64,000 bases of DNA from Flavisolibacter ginsengisoli DSM 18119 (GCF_900129295.1 NZ_FQUU01000003.1:310001-374000); one strand, 5' to 3'; positions 54,190 to 63,059 are shown, numbered from the stretch's first letter. A program made the numbers and translations. Notes: generated from the sequence alone by a model not told the origin.

Positions 54190-55262
54190 GCCAAATTATC
54201 TCCATAGGTACCGCAGTTCCTTCGTTTTGCCATCAACAAATGGATATACTCAGTTTTATGCAAACAGTGTATGCTGTTACTGAGACAGATAAAAGGAAAA
54301 TGCGCTTTTTATACAAACAATCGGGGATCAACCAGCGGTTTTCAGTTATTTCTGATTACAGTAAGGGAATTAACGATTGGAAGTTTTATCCCCAGTCAGA
54401 GAATCTTGAACCCTTCCCTTCGCTGGAGCATCGTATGGCTATCTATAGCAAGCATGCACCCTTGCTTTCTGTAGATGCCATAAGGGATTGCCTGGGGCAT
54501 ACACATCACCCTCAAACAATCACTCATTTACTCACTGTTAGTTGTACAGGAATGAGTGCTCCGGGATTAGATCTGCAGGTTATGGAACTGATGGACCTTA
54601 ATAAATCCATCGTCAGGAGCTCGATCAATTTTATGGGATGTTATGCTGCAATTCATGCATTAAAAATGGCAAATGCTATTTGTCTTGCAGACAAGCAATC
54701 AAAAGTATTGATCGTTTGTACTGAGTTGTGTACCCTACATTTTCAAAGAGATGCTACAACCGATAACCTTACCTCATCGCTATTATTTGGTGATGGTTCT
54801 GCCGCGGTATTGGTAACCGGGGATCACGAGGGAGGATGGTACCTTGACGACTTTTATAGTGAAGTAATTCCTAAAGGAAAGAGAGATATGGCATGGGAAA
54901 TCTCTTCCAGTGGTTTCCAGATGACTTTAAGCGGATATGTACCTGACCTGATAGAAGAAGATTTCAAATCAATACTGGAAAGAGCAATGCAAAAACAAGG
55001 TCTTTCTATAGAGGAGGTTTCACACTGGTGTATACATCCCGGGGGGAAGAAAATACTTGAAGCAGTCGCAAAGAGCTTAGGAATTAATAATGATCGATTA
55101 AAGGAGTCATATGAAGTACTTCATGATTATGGAAACATTTCATCAGCTTCCATATTATTTGTACTCAAAAAGATTTTTCAAAAGAGCGAAAAAATGACAA
55201 AGCTGGTAGGTGCAGCTTTCGGGCCGGGACTTACTGTAGAAACATTTTCAGTTCATAATTGA
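54186..55262 (+). CDS. Type III polyketide synthase (cluster gene 2)
   Basis: 358 residues. The catalytic triad of the chalcone-synthase superfamily is complete: cysteine C152 in INFMGCYAAIHALK, histidine H284 in WCIHPGGKKILE and asparagine N317 in HDYGNISSASI. The PKS signature GVDLxxMELMDL-like SAPGLDLQVMELMDL and the LFGDGSAAVLV block are present, and the C-terminus AAFGPGLTVETF is typical. It extends an acyl-CoA starter with malonyl-CoA and cyclises the product, commonly to pyrones or resorcinols. The TTG start at 54186 is supported by the family N-terminus IISIGTAVPSF following directly. Confidence 0.95.
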   Translation: MSQIISIGTAVPSFCHQQMDILSFMQTVYAVTETDKRKMRFLYKQSGINQRFSVISDYSKGINDWKFYPQSENLEPFPSLEHRMAIYSKHAPLLSVDAIRDCLGHTHHPQTITHLLTVSCTGMSAPGLDLQVMELMDLNKSIVRSSINFMGCYAAIHALKMANAICLADKQSKVLIVCTELCTLHFQRDATTDNLTSSLLFGDGSAAVLVTGDHEGGWYLDDFYSEVIPKGKRDMAWEISSSGFQMTLSGYVPDLIEEDFKSILERAMQKQGLSIEEVSHWCIHPGGKKILEAVAKSLGINNDRLKESYEVLHDYGNISSASILFVLKKIFQKSEKMTKLVGAAFGPGLTVETFSVHN

Positions 55263-55975
55263 TGTTCACTTCGGCTAAACGATCTTACCAAAAGGAACTG
55301 CTGGATAGTTCTGACATACCCTTCAGGGATATCATGCATAACATGCAGGAACTGGAGTTTATTAACAGGTATTTGGGTGGACATGCCATTACTATTGATG
55401 GTGTCAATAAATTGATCAGTGAATATGATGTGCGTGAACCAATTAAGATAGTGGAGTTGGGTTGTGGTGGTGGTGATAACCTCAATGCCATACAAAAGTG
55501 GGCATGTAAAAGAAATATTCCTGTATTGCTGACGGGAATAGATATTAACCAGGAATGTATTCAATATGCATCATCAAAGCCTGAAAATGCAAATATTCAA
55601 TTCATTCATTCAGATTACCGGCAAGTTCACTTCCAGGCGAAACATGATATACTTTTCTCTTCATTATTTTGCCACCATTTCGATGACATAGAATTGGTAG
55701 ATATGCTAAAGTATATGCAACTCAACAGTTCATTCGGGTTTTTTATCAATGACCTCCATCGTCACCCCATTGCCTATTATTTGATAAAATGGCTTACGCA
55801 ATTGTTTTCCAGTAGTTACCTGGTTAAAAATGATGCACCATTATCTGTTAGCAGAGGGTTTACAAGAAAAGACTGGACATATTTATTTAAGAAAGCTGAA
55901 ATATCAACATATGCCTCTGAGTGGAAATGGGCTTTCCGGTGGTTAATAACTGTTCATACTTATGGAATTGGCTGA
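55262..55975 (+). CDS. Class I SAM-dependent methyltransferase (cluster gene 3)
   Basis: 237 residues from ATG 55262, whose A is shared with the PKS stop (TGATG). The SAM-binding motif I is IVELGCGGGDNL at about 60-71, followed by LLTGIDINQECIQYA (motif II) and IQFIHSDYRQ. Downstream FSSLFCHHFDD and the C-terminal ASEWKWAFRW are as in small-molecule O- or C-methyltransferases. Given the context, methylation of a polyketide-derived phenol is the natural guess. The gene order PKS then methyltransferase then flavoprotein equals that of srsA-srsB-srsC in Streptomyces griseus. Confidence 0.88.
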   Translation: MFTSAKRSYQKELLDSSDIPFRDIMHNMQELEFINRYLGGHAITIDGVNKLISEYDVREPIKIVELGCGGGDNLNAIQKWACKRNIPVLLTGIDINQECIQYASSKPENANIQFIHSDYRQVHFQAKHDILFSSLFCHHFDDIELVDMLKYMQLNSSFGFFINDLHRHPIAYYLIKWLTQLFSSSYLVKNDAPLSVSRGFTRKDWTYLFKKAEISTYASEWKWAFRWLITVHTYGIG

Positions 55976-57113
55976 CCAATATGATGTTGCTATTATAGGA
56001 GGGGGCCTTGCCGGCCTGTCCGGTGCTATAGAACTTCGTATGGCTGGCTATAATGTAATTTTATTTGAACAGGAAAAGTACCCATTTCACAAAGTATGTG
56101 GTGAGTATATCAGTCATGAATCTTTAAATTATTTAGAGCATCTAGGCATTCCCATTAGCCAAATGAAAGTCCCTTTCATTGACAACCTTGTTCTGACAGC
56201 TCCCAATGGACGCGCATTTAAAACGGCCTTACCCTTAGGAGGCTTTGGTATCAGCCGGTATGAATTGGATAATGCTTTGGCTCAAAAGGCCAAGAAGCTT
56301 GGAGTAGTAGTATTGGAGGAAACAAAGGTGGAGAAGGTTGAATTTAATGAACAGTTCACTATTCATTTTAATTCCAGGATTACTAATATAGGTGTTGTTA
56401 AGTCAAAAGTTTGTTGTGCAGCATGGGGGAAGAAAAGCAATATTGACCGGAAATGGAACAGGACCTTTTTAAGTAAGAACAACAAGCGTCTGAACAATTA
56501 CATTGCAGTCAAATACCATATCAGGTCTGCCTGGCCTGAAGGAATTATAGGACTTCATAATTTCAAAGATGGGTATTGTGGAATCTCAAATATTGAAAAT
56601 GGATTGACCTGTTTATGCTATATGACCACCGCAGGTAATTTGAAAAAAAGTAATAACAGTGTTGAGCAATTAGAGCAATGCATTTTAATGGATAATCCTC
56701 ATTTGAAAGAGATATTCACTTCCTGTACAAGGATCAAAGAGTTTCCGATAACTATTTCTCAAATCAATTTCCTATCTAAGACAAAGATTGAAAATCATGT
56801 GATCATGATAGGAGATGCAGCAGGATTGATAACTCCTCTTTGTGGAAATGGAATGAGCATAGCATTGCATACCGGGAAGATAGTATCACGTCTGGTAATT
56901 CTTTTTTTAATGGGAAAGATTACAAGAGCAAATCTTGAAAAGCAATATAGCAGGGAATGGCATCGTCAGTTTTCGAAGCGATTACGAAGAGGCAGACAAC
57001 TGCAGTGGTTCTTTGGGCGGAAATGGATCAGCAATTCTTTTGTTAGCTTTTTCCAGGTATTTCCATTTTTAGCTAAGCGGGTAATACGAATGACACACGG
57101 AAGACCTTTTTAA
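55962..57113 (+). CDS. FAD-dependent oxidoreductase of the geranylgeranyl-reductase / group A monooxygenase type (cluster gene 4)
   Basis: 383 residues, overlapping the methyltransferase by 14 bases. FAD-binding AIIGGGLAGLSGAIEL near residue 10, the HKVCGEYIS motif typical of geranylgeranyl reductases and halogenase-like flavoproteins, and GDAAGLITPLCGNGMSIALH at about 285-304. It could hydroxylate an aromatic ring (as in quinone-forming phenolic-lipid pathways) or reduce double bonds of a prenyl chain, the latter fitting the UbiA-like gene. Sequence alone does not decide. It ends the cluster; 42 bases later an unrelated CoA-binding gene starts. Confidence 0.85.
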   Translation: MELADQYDVAIIGGGLAGLSGAIELRMAGYNVILFEQEKYPFHKVCGEYISHESLNYLEHLGIPISQMKVPFIDNLVLTAPNGRAFKTALPLGGFGISRYELDNALAQKAKKLGVVVLEETKVEKVEFNEQFTIHFNSRITNIGVVKSKVCCAAWGKKSNIDRKWNRTFLSKNNKRLNNYIAVKYHIRSAWPEGIIGLHNFKDGYCGISNIENGLTCLCYMTTAGNLKKSNNSVEQLEQCILMDNPHLKEIFTSCTRIKEFPITISQINFLSKTKIENHVIMIGDAAGLITPLCGNGMSIALHTGKIVSRLVILFLMGKITRANLEKQYSREWHRQFSKRLRRGRQLQWFFGRKWISNSFVSFFQVFPFLAKRVIRMTHGRPF

Positions 57114-57155
57114 GGCACAAGCTTTGTATTTTAGAATGCCGGTAATGAATTAAGA

Positions 57156-57518
57156 ATGATGAAGAAGACTTTAGTTTTAGGGGCCTCAGACAATCCTGCC
57201 AGGTATAGTTATTTAGCTATTAAAAAATTAGTAGCACATCAGCATCCTGTAGTGGCAGTTGGCAGAAAGAATACAAAAGTTGGAGATATTAATATTTATA
57301 AAGACCATGTGGCAGAGGGGGGAATAGATACAGTGACGTTATATTTGAATCCTAAGAACCAGGTTGAATATTATGATTATATTTTAAACCTTAAGCCTAA
57401 ACGAATTATATTCAATCCGGGTACCGAAAATGATCATTTAATAGCAAAAGCGAAGGAAAACAATATTGAAACTATTATTGGTTGTACACTTGTTATGCTT
57501 AGTACGGGTCAATACTAA
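57156..57518 (+). CDS. CoA-binding domain protein (YccU-like)
   Basis: 120 residues. Rossmann-like nucleotide fold: KKTLVLGASDNPARYSYLAI near the start, HPVVAVGRKNTKVGDI, DTVTLYLNPKNQVEYYDYIL and the NPGTENDHLI segment. Family members bind CoA, but their function is poorly defined. Not obviously part of the PKS cluster. The two possible starts, ATG 57156 and ATG 57159, differ by one residue. Confidence 0.85.
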   Translation: MMKKTLVLGASDNPARYSYLAIKKLVAHQHPVVAVGRKNTKVGDINIYKDHVAEGGIDTVTLYLNPKNQVEYYDYILNLKPKRIIFNPGTENDHLIAKAKENNIETIIGCTLVMLSTGQY

Positions 57519-57599
57519 TCATTGGGAAAATGAGTTATCGGAGATCTACGTCTTTAATCAGTAATAACACTTAATCTTTAAAAAATTATTCATTATCGC

Positions 57600-57629
57600 T
57601 TTGATGTAAAATTGTTTTTTACAAATTTG
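57600..57629 (+). promoter_or_regulatory. Possible promoter for the secreted protein at 57704
   Basis: TTTG at 57600-57603, 18-base spacer, CAAATTTG at 57622-57629, one mismatch to TAnnTTTG. Confidence 0.35.
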
Positions 57630-57703
57630 CACTATAAGAATCCTTGAAAACCAGCAGCTAATCCCTGCTAAAAGTTAGTAAATAACTTTTAAATCCAAGT
57701 CCG

Positions 57704-58168
57704 ATGAATATCCTGAAAACCTGCGTCTTTTGCGCATTTTTAATTGCCTGTGGCTTATCCTCCTTTGCCCAGGGTAAAGTTCCCATAAACGAGCCTGATC
57801 ATAATAAGCCGTATCTTTTTGCAGATCTTCCTGACCATATGCCTTTAAGGGTTTCGAACCTGGAAACCTTGTTCAATCTGGAAATTGGTGCGCCAGTAAA
57901 TGTTACCCTGTCTGGCAATTTTCATATTATCGGTTCTGTTATTTCAAAATCTCCTGAAAAAGATTTGAATGTAAAAAGCATTGTTATCAAGTCTATAAAC
58001 AGGAAAGGTGCCATTTTCACCTATACAAAAACAGTTAAAGAAGATGGTACTGTAAAATACCTGGGTAGAATAATAAGTACAAGGAATTCCGATGCGTACG
58101 AAATTGTGAAAGAAGAAGACCAATACATTTTAAAAAAGAAAAATCTTTATGATATAATAAGTGAGTAA
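57704..58168 (+). CDS. Secreted protein of unknown function
   Basis: 154 residues. Signal peptide MNILKTCVFCAFLIACGLSS with cleavage near SFAQ. The mature part is beta-rich and charged: NKPYLFADLPDHMPLRVSNL, LEIGAPVNVTLSGNFHIIGS, TKTVKEDGTVKYLGRIISTR. No family recognised. It precedes the metzincin gene by 48 bases in the same direction; a role as propeptide-like inhibitor or partner of that protease is possible but only from position. Confidence 0.65.
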   Translation: MNILKTCVFCAFLIACGLSSFAQGKVPINEPDHNKPYLFADLPDHMPLRVSNLETLFNLEIGAPVNVTLSGNFHIIGSVISKSPEKDLNVKSIVIKSINRKGAIFTYTKTVKEDGTVKYLGRIISTRNSDAYEIVKEEDQYILKKKNLYDIISE

Positions 58169-58216
58169 AATCCTTTAGATCCGACAATCCTATCCAAATC
58201 CAATTCGAACCTTCCC

Positions 58217-59803
58217 ATGAAAACTCTAACTTCTTTCTTCCTTTCTGTGCTGATCTGTATGACAGCATTCGGCCAGGTAACAGCTTATAATAGTAATCCT
58301 TCTTCCGTTGCTACTATTTATTTAGATTTTGATGGTCAATATGTACAAGGAACAAGTTGGAATATGGGTGGTTCCGCAATAAACTGTGCGCCTGCAGGCA
58401 TTAATGCTTCTCAAATAAAGGAAGTATTTCAAAGGGTGTCAGAAGATTATCGACCCTTTGATATTAATGTTACAACAGACTCTACGAAATATTGGGCAGC
58501 TCCTATAGATCGACGAATACGTATAATACTCACAACAACATCAGATTGGTATGGTAATGCTGGTGGTGTATCCTATATGGGTTCTTTTACCTGGGGAGAT
58601 AATACACCTGGCTTTGTATTTACAGCGCTTTTAAATTACGTACCAAAATATATTGCAGAAGCTGCATCTCATGAAGTTGGGCATACCTTAGGTTTGAAAC
58701 ACCAGGCTGCCTATGATAATAACTGTAATAAATTATCAGAATATAATACTGGTATAGGTTCTGGAGAAATAGGGTGGGCGCCTATTATGGGTTCGGCCTA
58801 TTATAAAAATTTTACGCTTTGGAACAATGGTGCCAATCCATATGGTTGCACCAATTATCAAAATGACCTGGAGATCATTACGGGCTATAATGGGTTTACT
58901 TATCGTGCTGATGATTACACGGCAGATTTTAAAAAGCCGACCAAGGTTAGTTTTACAAATGACAAGTTTTCTCTAAGTGGAATAATTGAAAAAAGTACAG
59001 ATGTTGATGTAGTTAGTGTTACCATCCCGTCTTTTGGAAGGTTTAAGCTGGATGCTGAGCCTTATAATATAGGTGATGGTTATTCAGGTGCTAACCTGGA
59101 CCTGGAAGTAGACCTCATGTCAAATGCCACAACAGTTCTTGGGACATATAATCCTGCAACTACTTTAAAATCTGGAATAGATACCATGCTCAATGCAGGA
59201 ACTTATTATTTGCGACTTCAAGGCAAAGGGAATTCATTTACCAGTGCATATGCCAGTCTTGGATCTTACAACCTGCTTGGTCAATTTGGAGCTGGCATCA
59301 TCCTGCCATTGCATAAGTTGGAACTTCATGGAGTAGTAGAAAAAGGACTGCACAAATTAGACTGGGAAATAGAAGCGGAAGAAACAGTGGTTAAACAAAC
59401 CCTTGAAGTTTCCACAAATGGACAAAATTTCCAGGTAGCGGCTCAGCCAGGCTCTACAGAAAGAACCTATAATTATTTTGCCGGCACGGGTGCCAACCTA
59501 TATTATAGGTTAAACGTGGAATTTGACAACGGTCGCCAGTACTATTCTAATATAGTATCGCTAGGTGATAATAAAGCTCAAAAACCATCTTTAGTAAGTA
59601 ACCTGGTTAGGGGTAATTTAACCATAAACAGCCCTGGGTTATATAATTATTCTATTATTGATCTTAACGGCCGTTTGGTCTTAAAGGGATCGCTTTCCCA
59701 GGGAATTAATACCATTTCAACATCCACAATGAATCCAGGTATGTTCATCATTCAATACCTTAACGACAATTCGAGGTTTGCAGAGAAGTTTATAAGGCAA
59801 TAA
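58217..59803 (+). CDS. Secreted metzincin-type zinc protease with T9SS sorting domain
   Basis: 528 residues. Signal peptide MKTLTSFFLSVLICMTAFGQ. The catalytic domain begins near VATIYLDFDGQYV and holds the zinc motif HEVGHTLGLKH at residues 152-162, with the Met-turn region likely in GWAPIMGSAYYKN. A beta-sandwich follows. The last 75 residues (GNLTINSPGLYNYSIIDLNG to AEKFIRQ) form a type IX secretion C-terminal sorting domain, so the enzyme is exported across the outer membrane by the T9SS and possibly anchored. Ends in the terminator at 59837. Confidence 0.9.
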   Translation: MKTLTSFFLSVLICMTAFGQVTAYNSNPSSVATIYLDFDGQYVQGTSWNMGGSAINCAPAGINASQIKEVFQRVSEDYRPFDINVTTDSTKYWAAPIDRRIRIILTTTSDWYGNAGGVSYMGSFTWGDNTPGFVFTALLNYVPKYIAEAASHEVGHTLGLKHQAAYDNNCNKLSEYNTGIGSGEIGWAPIMGSAYYKNFTLWNNGANPYGCTNYQNDLEIITGYNGFTYRADDYTADFKKPTKVSFTNDKFSLSGIIEKSTDVDVVSVTIPSFGRFKLDAEPYNIGDGYSGANLDLEVDLMSNATTVLGTYNPATTLKSGIDTMLNAGTYYLRLQGKGNSFTSAYASLGSYNLLGQFGAGIILPLHKLELHGVVEKGLHKLDWEIEAEETVVKQTLEVSTNGQNFQVAAQPGSTERTYNYFAGTGANLYYRLNVEFDNGRQYYSNIVSLGDNKAQKPSLVSNLVRGNLTINSPGLYNYSIIDLNGRLVLKGSLSQGINTISTSTMNPGMFIIQYLNDNSRFAEKFIRQ

Positions 59804-59836
59804 GATATTACCAGATCCGTGCCCCTTGGTAAGTAG

Positions 59837-59870
59837 GAGGTTTTTCCGTAACTTGGAAAAACCTCTTTTT
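59837..59870 (+). terminator. Terminator directly before the YkuK-like gene
   Basis: 11-bp stem GAGGTTTTTCC / GGAAAAACCTC with a seven-base loop (59837-59865) and TTTTT to 59870. It ends only two bases before the ATG at 59873. Confidence 0.85.
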
Positions 59871-59872
59871 AT

Positions 59873-60346
59873 ATGAAATGGAGAAAATTCAATGGAGAAA
59901 CCATTAATCTGCCCATTTACGATGCTGTTGAAAATGTCATCAGGAGAGAAACAGCGGCAGGTTACCGTTTAAAAGTTTGTATAGGAACAGACTCCCAAGT
60001 TAAAGGCCAGGAAACCGAATTCGCTACAGTGATCGTATTCTTAAGAGAAGGTCACGGAGGCTTCATGTTTATCCATAACGAGAAAACCAGACAGCAATTC
60101 GCTATCAAAGAGCGAATGTTAGTTGAAGTTGCCAAGAGTATAGAGATTGCATATGAGCTATGCAATCTCTTTACTATCTATGATGTTGATATGGAAGTTC
60201 ATGCGGATATCAATACTAATCCTCATTTTAAAAGTAACGATGCATTGAAGGAAGCAATGGGTTATATCCTGGGTATGGGCTTTGCATTTAAGGCCAAACC
60301 AGAAGCTTTTGCCAGTAGTAGTTGTGCAAATAAAGTAGTGAATTGA
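59873..60346 (+). CDS. YkuK-like (DUF458) RNase H-fold protein
   Basis: 157 residues. RNase H-like features: VCIGTDSQVKGQETEFATVI with an acidic residue, the central strands GGFMFIHNEKTRQQFAIKER and DMEVHADINTNP, and a C-terminal VSKFK-like basic helix here ending SSCANKVVN. Function is unknown; a nuclease activity is only suggested by the fold. It starts two bases after a strong terminator, so it either needs a promoter within that hairpin region or depends on read-through. Confidence 0.85.
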   Translation: MKWRKFNGETINLPIYDAVENVIRRETAAGYRLKVCIGTDSQVKGQETEFATVIVFLREGHGGFMFIHNEKTRQQFAIKERMLVEVAKSIEIAYELCNLFTIYDVDMEVHADINTNPHFKSNDALKEAMGYILGMGFAFKAKPEAFASSSCANKVVN

Positions 60347-60450
60347 AATTATTATTCACTGTGTAATCAGGGGAAATGTATTGTAGAAAATATTTACCGG
60401 GGCAATTAGATTAATTGTCTTGTTAAATTGTTTTCATCCAAATCATTTGC

Positions 60451-60567
60451 TCAATTTCCTTCGGAAGAATTATAACCAAGGGTATTAAATGTTTTGCCTG
60501 CTTGCCAAAGCTTGATTAAGAAATTGTAGCCTTTTTCATTTTTATAAGGTGAACCGCCAGCATAAGT
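60451..60567 (-). other. Protein-like in-frame extension after the stop codon of the 71-residue gene
   Basis: Directly after the TAA (60570-60568) of the gene at 60568-60783, the same frame continues open for 38 codons, TYAGGSPYKNEKGYNFLIKL and further to EGN, before a TGA at 60453-60451. The composition is protein-like. It may be a nonsense-mutated C-terminus. A frame of this length can also occur by chance. Confidence 0.3.
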
Positions 60568-60783
60568 TTAATAATTAACTTTTGCCATCCTTAGCACTAT
60601 GCTTTTCCTATGTTCTTCATTGCCAGATATATTCTTTTCTTTTTGCAGGGGAGCATAGGTAGTTTTAACGGGAGCGTATAATTGATCTAATTTACGTGAA
60701 TCTCTTTCGGCATAGGAAAAAGTAATGATGACCAGAATAAATAGAATTACCACTATATTTCTTTCCTGTACCCTTCTTTTCAT
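60568..60783 (-). CDS. Small exported protein, possibly a truncated gene
   Basis: 71 residues: one N-terminal hydrophobic helix (VQERNIVVILFILVIITFSY), then a charged tail AERDSRKLDQLYAPVKTTYA ending RMAKVNY. No recognised family. An in-frame continuation lies behind its stop (see 60451-60567), which raises the possibility of a broken longer protein. It lies upstream of nothing obvious and 39 bases downstream of engB on the minus strand. Confidence 0.5.
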   Translation of the reverse strand: MKRRVQERNIVVILFILVIITFSYAERDSRKLDQLYAPVKTTYAPLQKEKNISGNEEHRKSIVLRMAKVNY

Positions 60784-60822
60784 AACTTTTCCTAAACTAT
60801 TGCAATTTAAATTATAAAAAAA

Positions 60823-61455
60823 CTATACCCTATCTTTTTTGTGTTTTTCATAAGCAGTATTAAGTTCGCTTATAAAACTCAATATTGGACGGGATCCAGT
60901 TCTTTTGATGGCAGAAGTAACAAAATGCGGTGGAGGTTCTTCCCAGGTTTTAAGCAATTCCTTTAAAAAATCATTTACATTATTTGCGGTTTCTTTTTGG
61001 GTTGACTTGTCAGCCTTGGTAAAAACAATAGCGAAAGGCATTTGCCATGCGCCAAGCTTATTAACAAACTCCAGGTCTATCTTTTGCGGACTAATCCTGC
61101 TGTCTATTAATATAAAAAGATTTACCAGGTTTTCACGGCTTTTTAAATAGCCATCTATCATTTTCTGCCAACTGTTTCTTTGTTTTATCGAACGTTTGGC
61201 ATAGCCATAACCAGGAAGATCTACCAGGTACCATTCCTTTTTATCGCTGGAAGTAATGAGGAAATGATTGATCATTTGAGTTTTACCAGGGGATGAAGAC
61301 ACCTTTGCCAGTTCTTTTTTATTACATAACATATTAATTAGGGAGGACTTTCCCACATTGCTTCTGCCTATAAAAGCGTATTCCGCCTTTTCAGGTGGAG
61401 GGCACTTTTCAACTGAAGGACTACTAATCAGATAACTTGCCTGGATAATTTCCAT
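60823..61455 (-). CDS. engB: GTP-binding protein EngB/YsxC
   Basis: 210 residues. G1 FIGRSNVGKSSLINMLC near residue 32, G2/G3 with LVDLPGYGYAKRS, G4 FTKADKS and G5 VTSAIKRTG. It acts late in 50S ribosome assembly and is essential in many bacteria. The N-terminus MEIIQASYLISSPSVEKCPP is as expected. It stands 82 bases behind the RsmI-like gene in the same direction. Confidence 0.95.
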   Translation of the reverse strand: MEIIQASYLISSPSVEKCPPPEKAEYAFIGRSNVGKSSLINMLCNKKELAKVSSSPGKTQMINHFLITSSDKKEWYLVDLPGYGYAKRSIKQRNSWQKMIDGYLKSRENLVNLFILIDSRISPQKIDLEFVNKLGAWQMPFAIVFTKADKSTQKETANNVNDFLKELLKTWEEPPPHFVTSAIKRTGSRPILSFISELNTAYEKHKKDRV

Positions 61456-61536
61456 CCTGCAAAGTAAGGGAATAGACTACGTTCCTACCACGGGAATTCT
61501 TGCCAATAGTTACAATATGCTGCTATTCACACGTAC

Positions 61537-62241
61537 TTATTCACCTGAATACAGTAGAAAAATGGATGGTCGTTTATGCAAAGGTGGCAGTGCGGTTTTC
61601 CATTGCTTCGCTGTTTTTGTATGTATAAACTCTGTGGGAGCAGTAATGTCTGCTGCAACACAGATAAGCGTTTGTGGTTGGCAGGATTTAATCAACGACT
61701 CCATTAATTGATTATTCCTATATGGCGTTTCAATAAATATTTGAGTGCAGTTTTTATCTTTTGATGCTGCTTCCAGTTCTTTTATGGCTTGAACCCTTTT
61801 AGATTGGTCAATGGGTAAGTACCCTAAAAACTGGAAATGTTGCCCATTCATGCCACTTGCCATCAAGGCTAATAATACTGAGTTGGGCCCTACCAGCGGC
61901 TTCACTGTTACATTCATTTGTTGGGCAATAGAAACCAATGCCTGGCCAGGATCTGCAACTCCCGGACAGCCCGCTTCACTAATGATCCCTATTGTTCTTT
62001 CTTCTTTAATGCATTGCAGAAATGATGATTTTACGGCGGCGTTGGCCTCTTTCATGTTGTGCCATTGATAATCATCTATCACCATTTCTTTCCAAAGCAA
62101 TTTCAGGTATCTCCTGGCAGTGCGTTCATTTTCCACAAAGAAAACCGAGCATTTTTTTACTGCTTCCAATATATAAACAGGCAAGCACCTGGTTTCACCT
62201 TCAGCTAATACGGTTGGAATAAGGTAAATACTAGCAGCCAT
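61537..62241 (-). CDS. RsmI-like SAM-dependent tetrapyrrole-methylase-fold protein
   Basis: 234 residues. Methylase motifs: YLIPTVLAEGETRCLP at the start, IGIISEAGCPGVADPGQ and VKPLVGPNSVLLALMASG, and FIETPYRNNQ. The fold matches RsmI, which 2'-O-methylates C1402 of 16S rRNA, but this shorter form lacks the RsmI HTH C-terminus and may be a second paralogue with a different target. Its ATG overlaps the stop of the EI24 gene by one base. Confidence 0.8.
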   Translation of the reverse strand: MAASIYLIPTVLAEGETRCLPVYILEAVKKCSVFFVENERTARRYLKLLWKEMVIDDYQWHNMKEANAAVKSSFLQCIKEERTIGIISEAGCPGVADPGQALVSIAQQMNVTVKPLVGPNSVLLALMASGMNGQHFQFLGYLPIDQSKRVQAIKELEAASKDKNCTQIFIETPYRNNQLMESLIKSCQPQTLICVAADITAPTEFIHTKTAKQWKTALPPLHKRPSIFLLYSGE

Positions 62242-62999
62242 TATTGATTTTTAATTCTATGTAAGCTTAATGTGGCAGCCACCACAGCATATGCCGGCGC
62301 CAAAACCCAACCAATGATCACCACACCATGCATCAGGTAGAACATAAGTCCGTTTCCAATAGCCAGTCCTTTGTGCCGACTTATAAAGTTGATGCTTTCA
62401 GTGGAAGAAAAATTATTACGTTCACAACTATAATCCATCATGGAAAAACCATAATAGTAACATTCAACAAACAGGGCTATCAAGGGTGTTATCCATCCGG
62501 CCAGGGGCACAAGGGATAACAGTATCAAAGAAACGGCATATAAAGTTTGCCAGGCCGTATTGCGCAAGGCAAGACGTATTCCCCTGGCAGCGTCTTTTAA
62601 TAATTGGCTGAAACTAAAAGGAAATTCTCTTTCCTCAATAATGCTGGATGTTTTTTCGCTCAGGTAGGCAAACACCGGTGATCCAATAATGAGAAAAAGA
62701 TATTTAAATAAGGAGAAATAAAAGAATACAAGTATCAATCGAAGCATGATGCCTGCCATCAGGAATAAAAAATTCAGGAAGGCATTGGTTTGATGCTGCA
62801 ACCAGGTTTCAAGGCCAATACTTTTGCTAAGCCAGGTTACTGCGCTATCCGAAGAATTCCAGAAAAAGTACATGCCTGCCATAAATAATATGGTATATAT
62901 AATCCCCGGAATCAGGATCCATTTCCAAAGGTTATGCTTCCTGATGAATTGGTGTGCATCAAAATAGGATTGTATAGCTATTACGATTTCTTTTAGCAA
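62241..62999 (-). CDS. EI24-domain (CysZ-like) integral membrane protein
   Basis: 252 residues with four to six hydrophobic segments. The start MLKEIVIAIQSYFDAHQFIR and the segments WKWILIPGIIYTILFMAGMY and MMDYSCERNNFSS resemble EI24/CysZ proteins, which include sulfate permeases; in Bacteroidota the function is not established. The start is a TTG at 62999 that yields the conserved N-terminus; no ATG is available. First gene of an EI24 - RsmI-like - (82 bases) - engB row. Confidence 0.78.
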   Translation of the reverse strand: MLKEIVIAIQSYFDAHQFIRKHNLWKWILIPGIIYTILFMAGMYFFWNSSDSAVTWLSKSIGLETWLQHQTNAFLNFLFLMAGIMLRLILVFFYFSLFKYLFLIIGSPVFAYLSEKTSSIIEEREFPFSFSQLLKDAARGIRLALRNTAWQTLYAVSLILLSLVPLAGWITPLIALFVECYYYGFSMMDYSCERNNFSSTESINFISRHKGLAIGNGLMFYLMHGVVIIGWVLAPAYAVVAATLSLHRIKNQ

Positions 63000-63003
63000 A
63001 TAG

Positions 63004-63011
63004 TAGATTTG
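63004..63011 (+). promoter_or_regulatory. Possible -7 promoter box for mpg
   Basis: Exact TAGATTTG match, with a predicted leader of about 40 bases. No well-spaced TTG is upstream. Confidence 0.3.
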
Positions 63012-63059
63012 AATGGTAAATATATTGGAATTTCATTACCCTAAATGATTGGTGAGAAT

